Shown here: positions 5,288 to 6,903 of the stretch, one piece after another
Layout of the letters: the number at the start of each line of letters is the position of its first letter
Position numbering within the stretch: position 1 is the first letter of the stretch
Source: JAFGPJ01 sp964439135
GTDB lineage: Bacteria; Planctomycetota; Phycisphaerae; Sedimentisphaerales; Anaerobacaceae
NCBI GenBank assembly: GCA_964439135.1
Contig: CAYTNN010000235.1
Span: 1 to 6,903, forward strand
Length of the DNA stretch: 6,903 nt
Direction of reading: 5' to 3'
The notes under the pieces: generated by a model
The model's input: the letters and a program-made list of their open reading frames with translations, nothing else
Told to the model about the DNA's origin: nothing
Database searches by the model: none
Position numbers and translations under genes: made by a program

Positions 5288-6238
5288 CTAAAAATCGTCG
5301 CAGGCCCGATACGCGTCGATGACCGCCTGCTCGCCTTCCTTGCCTCGCTTGCTTTTGCCGTGCTCCATGCACAGAACACCCTTGTAGCCCTTGTCGTAAA
5401 TGTGCTTGAAGATGTTCTTGTAATTAATCTCGCCGGTGGTCGGCTCATTGCGGCCGGGATTGTCACCGAGATGGAAGGAAGCGATTTCGCTCCATGCCAT
5501 ATCGATGTTCGGAATCAGGTTGCCTTCGGTAATCTGCTGGTGGTAAATGTCGTCGACAATCTTGACCGAGGGGCTGTTGACGGCCCGGCAGATCATGTAG
5601 GCCTGCGGAATCTTGGTCAGGAACAGGCCCGGGTGATTTGTCCAGGCATTCAGCGGCTCCAGAACGATTACCAGTCCCGACGGCTCAACCACTTCGGCGC
5701 AGTATTTGAGATTGTCGATAACGTTGGTCGTCTGATAGTCCCATTCAAGGCCCTCGTCGAAGTGACCCGGCACGACCAGCGTCCATTTGGCGTTGACACG
5801 CTTGGCACATTCGACGCCTTCTTTCATTTTGTTGATCAGCATTTCACGAATTTCCTGATCGCGAGTGACGAACGACTTTTTGCCGAAGTCGGCGTAAAGA
5901 ACGAACGGCCCTAAGGTCATGTCGAGCCGGCTCATTTCTTTTGCGATTTTTTCCTGTAAGTCTTTCGGCTTTCCCATGATGCCGTTATCGAACATCGCCG
6001 AAAAGCCCTGATCGGCCATGAATTTGAGCTGATCAATGGGGTCTCTGCCGGCATGTTCTCTGAACGCTCCGAGCGTAGGAGCATACTTCAGCTTGAACTT
6101 CTTCGAGGGCGTTGCCGCCCGAGCGGTCGATGTCCCCGCTGAAATCGCTACCGCCGCCGCTGCTGCTGCGGAAGCCATCAAGCCGCGCCGGGATATCTTC
6201 GCATCACCCGAATGTGAATTCTCTTGCACATTTTGCAT
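5288..6238 (-). CDS. Tat-exported hydroxypyruvate isomerase-like TIM-barrel protein
   Basis: This 316-residue protein belongs to the xylose-isomerase-like TIM barrel superfamily (AP endonuclease 2 type), closest in look to hydroxypyruvate isomerase and sugar epimerases. A Tat signal is present: SRRGLM at 16-21, an Ala-rich core at 22-35 and a likely cleavage after ARA at 39-41. Metal ligands can be placed at E194 (VLEPLN), D230 (DDIYH), H256 (FHLGD) and E292 (MEHG). PGRNEPTTGEINY at 261-273 is the typical loop of the hydroxypyruvate isomerase branch. H256 stands where E. coli hydroxypyruvate isomerase has, as I recall, a glutamine; histidine is usual in ketose 3-epimerases, so an epimerase or keto-sugar isomerase is as likely as the named activity. 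AGGAG lies 8 nt before the ATG. The gene sits between two oxidoreductase genes (33 nt and 57 nt gaps), supporting a joint role in sugar or polyol conversion. Confidence 0.88.
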   Translation of the reverse strand: MQNVQENSHSGDAKISRRGLMASAAAAAAVAISAGTSTARAATPSKKFKLKYAPTLGAFREHAGRDPIDQLKFMADQGFSAMFDNGIMGKPKDLQEKIAKEMSRLDMTLGPFVLYADFGKKSFVTRDQEIREMLINKMKEGVECAKRVNAKWTLVVPGHFDEGLEWDYQTTNVIDNLKYCAEVVEPSGLVIVLEPLNAWTNHPGLFLTKIPQAYMICRAVNSPSVKIVDDIYHQQITEGNLIPNIDMAWSEIASFHLGDNPGRNEPTTGEINYKNIFKHIYDKGYKGVLCMEHGKSKRGKEGEQAVIDAYRACDDF

Positions 6239-6271
6239 TCTGAGTACTCCTAAAATATTACGTTCTGACCG

Positions 6272-6903
6272 CTATTTCTTGAACGCGGTCCACTTTTGCT
6301 TGCTCTTGGTGCTTGCCAGAACGGTCTCGATGAAGAGCATGCCTCGCAGGCCGTCGTTGACATCCGGGAAGTCCAGCGCCAGGGGATCGGGTTTAGTTCT
6401 GGTTATCCTCGCCCGCACGGTATCGGCGAAGTTGCGGTAATTGTTGGCGAAGGCCTCGAAGAACGCCTCGGGATGGCCTGAAGGCAGGCGCGTGGCACGA
6501 CCCGCCGCGGCGCTCTTGGCGCCGACGTACCCATTTCCACGGCTCCAGACTTGTACCGGTCCGTCCGGAACCTTGACGTACAACTGGTTCGGATGCTCCT
6601 GATGCCATTCCAGGCCCTTATCTTCGCCGTAGACCCAGATAGCAATATTGTTCTCTTCGCCGATGGAAACCTGGCTGGCGTGCAGAACGCCCCGTGCTCC
6701 GTTGTTGAAACGCAGCAGGACGTTACCGTCGTCGTCGAGTCTCCGGCCCTTTACAAAAATCGTCAGGTCGGCACAGAGCTGAGTAATTTTCAGTCCTGTG
6801 ACGTACTCGGAAAGGTTCTCGGCGTGCGTGCCGATGTCACCCATGCAGCCGGCGCCGCCGCTCTGCTTCGGGTCGGTCCGCCAGGCGGCCTGCATCTGGC
6901 CCG
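6272..6903 (-). CDS. Gfo/Idh/MocA family oxidoreductase, C-terminal part
   Basis: The reading frame is open to the right window edge, so the N-terminal Rossmann domain lies outside and the first in-frame Met (6895) is internal. About 209 residues are visible, roughly the C-terminal half of a usual 380-residue protein. The stretch AWRTDPKQSGGAGCMGDIGTHA, read in two pieces, contains GDIGTHA, whose Asp and His are the usual active-site residues of the family. GHPEAFFEAFANNYRNF near the end is typical of a common subgroup. It differs from the oxidoreductase at 3932-5230, which has the GDHIVEQ variant, so the two are not recent duplicates. It ends 33 nt before the isomerase-like gene, consistent with one operon. 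Whether it has a signal peptide cannot be seen. Confidence 0.88.
   Translation of the reverse strand, partial: GQMQAAWRTDPKQSGGAGCMGDIGTHAENLSEYVTGLKITQLCADLTIFVKGRRLDDDGNVLLRFNNGARGVLHASQVSIGEENNIAIWVYGEDKGLEWHQEHPNQLYVKVPDGPVQVWSRGNGYVGAKSAAAGRATRLPSGHPEAFFEAFANNYRNFADTVRARITRTKPDPLALDFPDVNDGLRGMLFIETVLASTKSKQKWTAFKK

Noticed and set aside
5279..5914. 211-codon open frame on the plus strand
   Set aside because: It lies antisense to the isomerase-like gene, which has clear motifs and a ribosome binding site; the plus-strand product is not recognisable.

Overview
The window looks like chromosomal DNA of a planctomycete-like bacterium (Planctomycetota, probably near Phycisphaerae; related PVC or FCB groups are not excluded). 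The basis is the minus-strand gene set: a Tat-signal Gfo/Idh/MocA oxidoreductase, a Tat-signal hydroxypyruvate-isomerase-like TIM barrel and a second Gfo/Idh/MocA protein in one operon. This is a very common arrangement in carbohydrate-degrading planctomycetes. The taxonomic call rests on protein style, not on a marker gene.

Layout. Positions 1-1187 hold no credible gene. The stretch is AT-rich and packed with small repeats: a TTGGCTTTG triplet, several 7-bp tandem arrays, a hairpin with a duplicated arm, and a 133-bp MITE-like element (869-1001) with 18-bp inverted ends and a perfect 11-bp target duplication. Positions 1188-3486 carry two plus-strand genes 40 nt apart. The first is a two-domain dCTP deaminase of the dUTPase-like fold. 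The second is a protein I read as a degenerate GNAT domain fused to an ASCH (PUA-like) domain. Positions 3487-3931 separate convergent genes and contain a large composite inverted repeat (3529-3671), a Rho-independent terminator for the minus strand (3812-3845) and two more hairpins. Positions 3932-6903 are the minus-strand operon, read right to left: partial oxidoreductase, isomerase-like protein, second oxidoreductase.

How the genes may work together. The minus-strand operon probably oxidises and isomerises a sugar or polyol outside the cytoplasm; the substrate cannot be told from sequence. The plus-strand pair combines an enzyme predicted to convert dCTP to dUTP with a nucleic-acid- or nucleotide-binding ASCH protein. 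The pair is visibly more AT-rich than the sugar operon and lies between repeat-rich, transposon-scarred spacers, which suggests an acquired cassette. It is the best candidate here for an undescribed system, possibly nucleotide-based defence or nucleotide-pool control. That function is inference; only the domain assignments come from the sequence.
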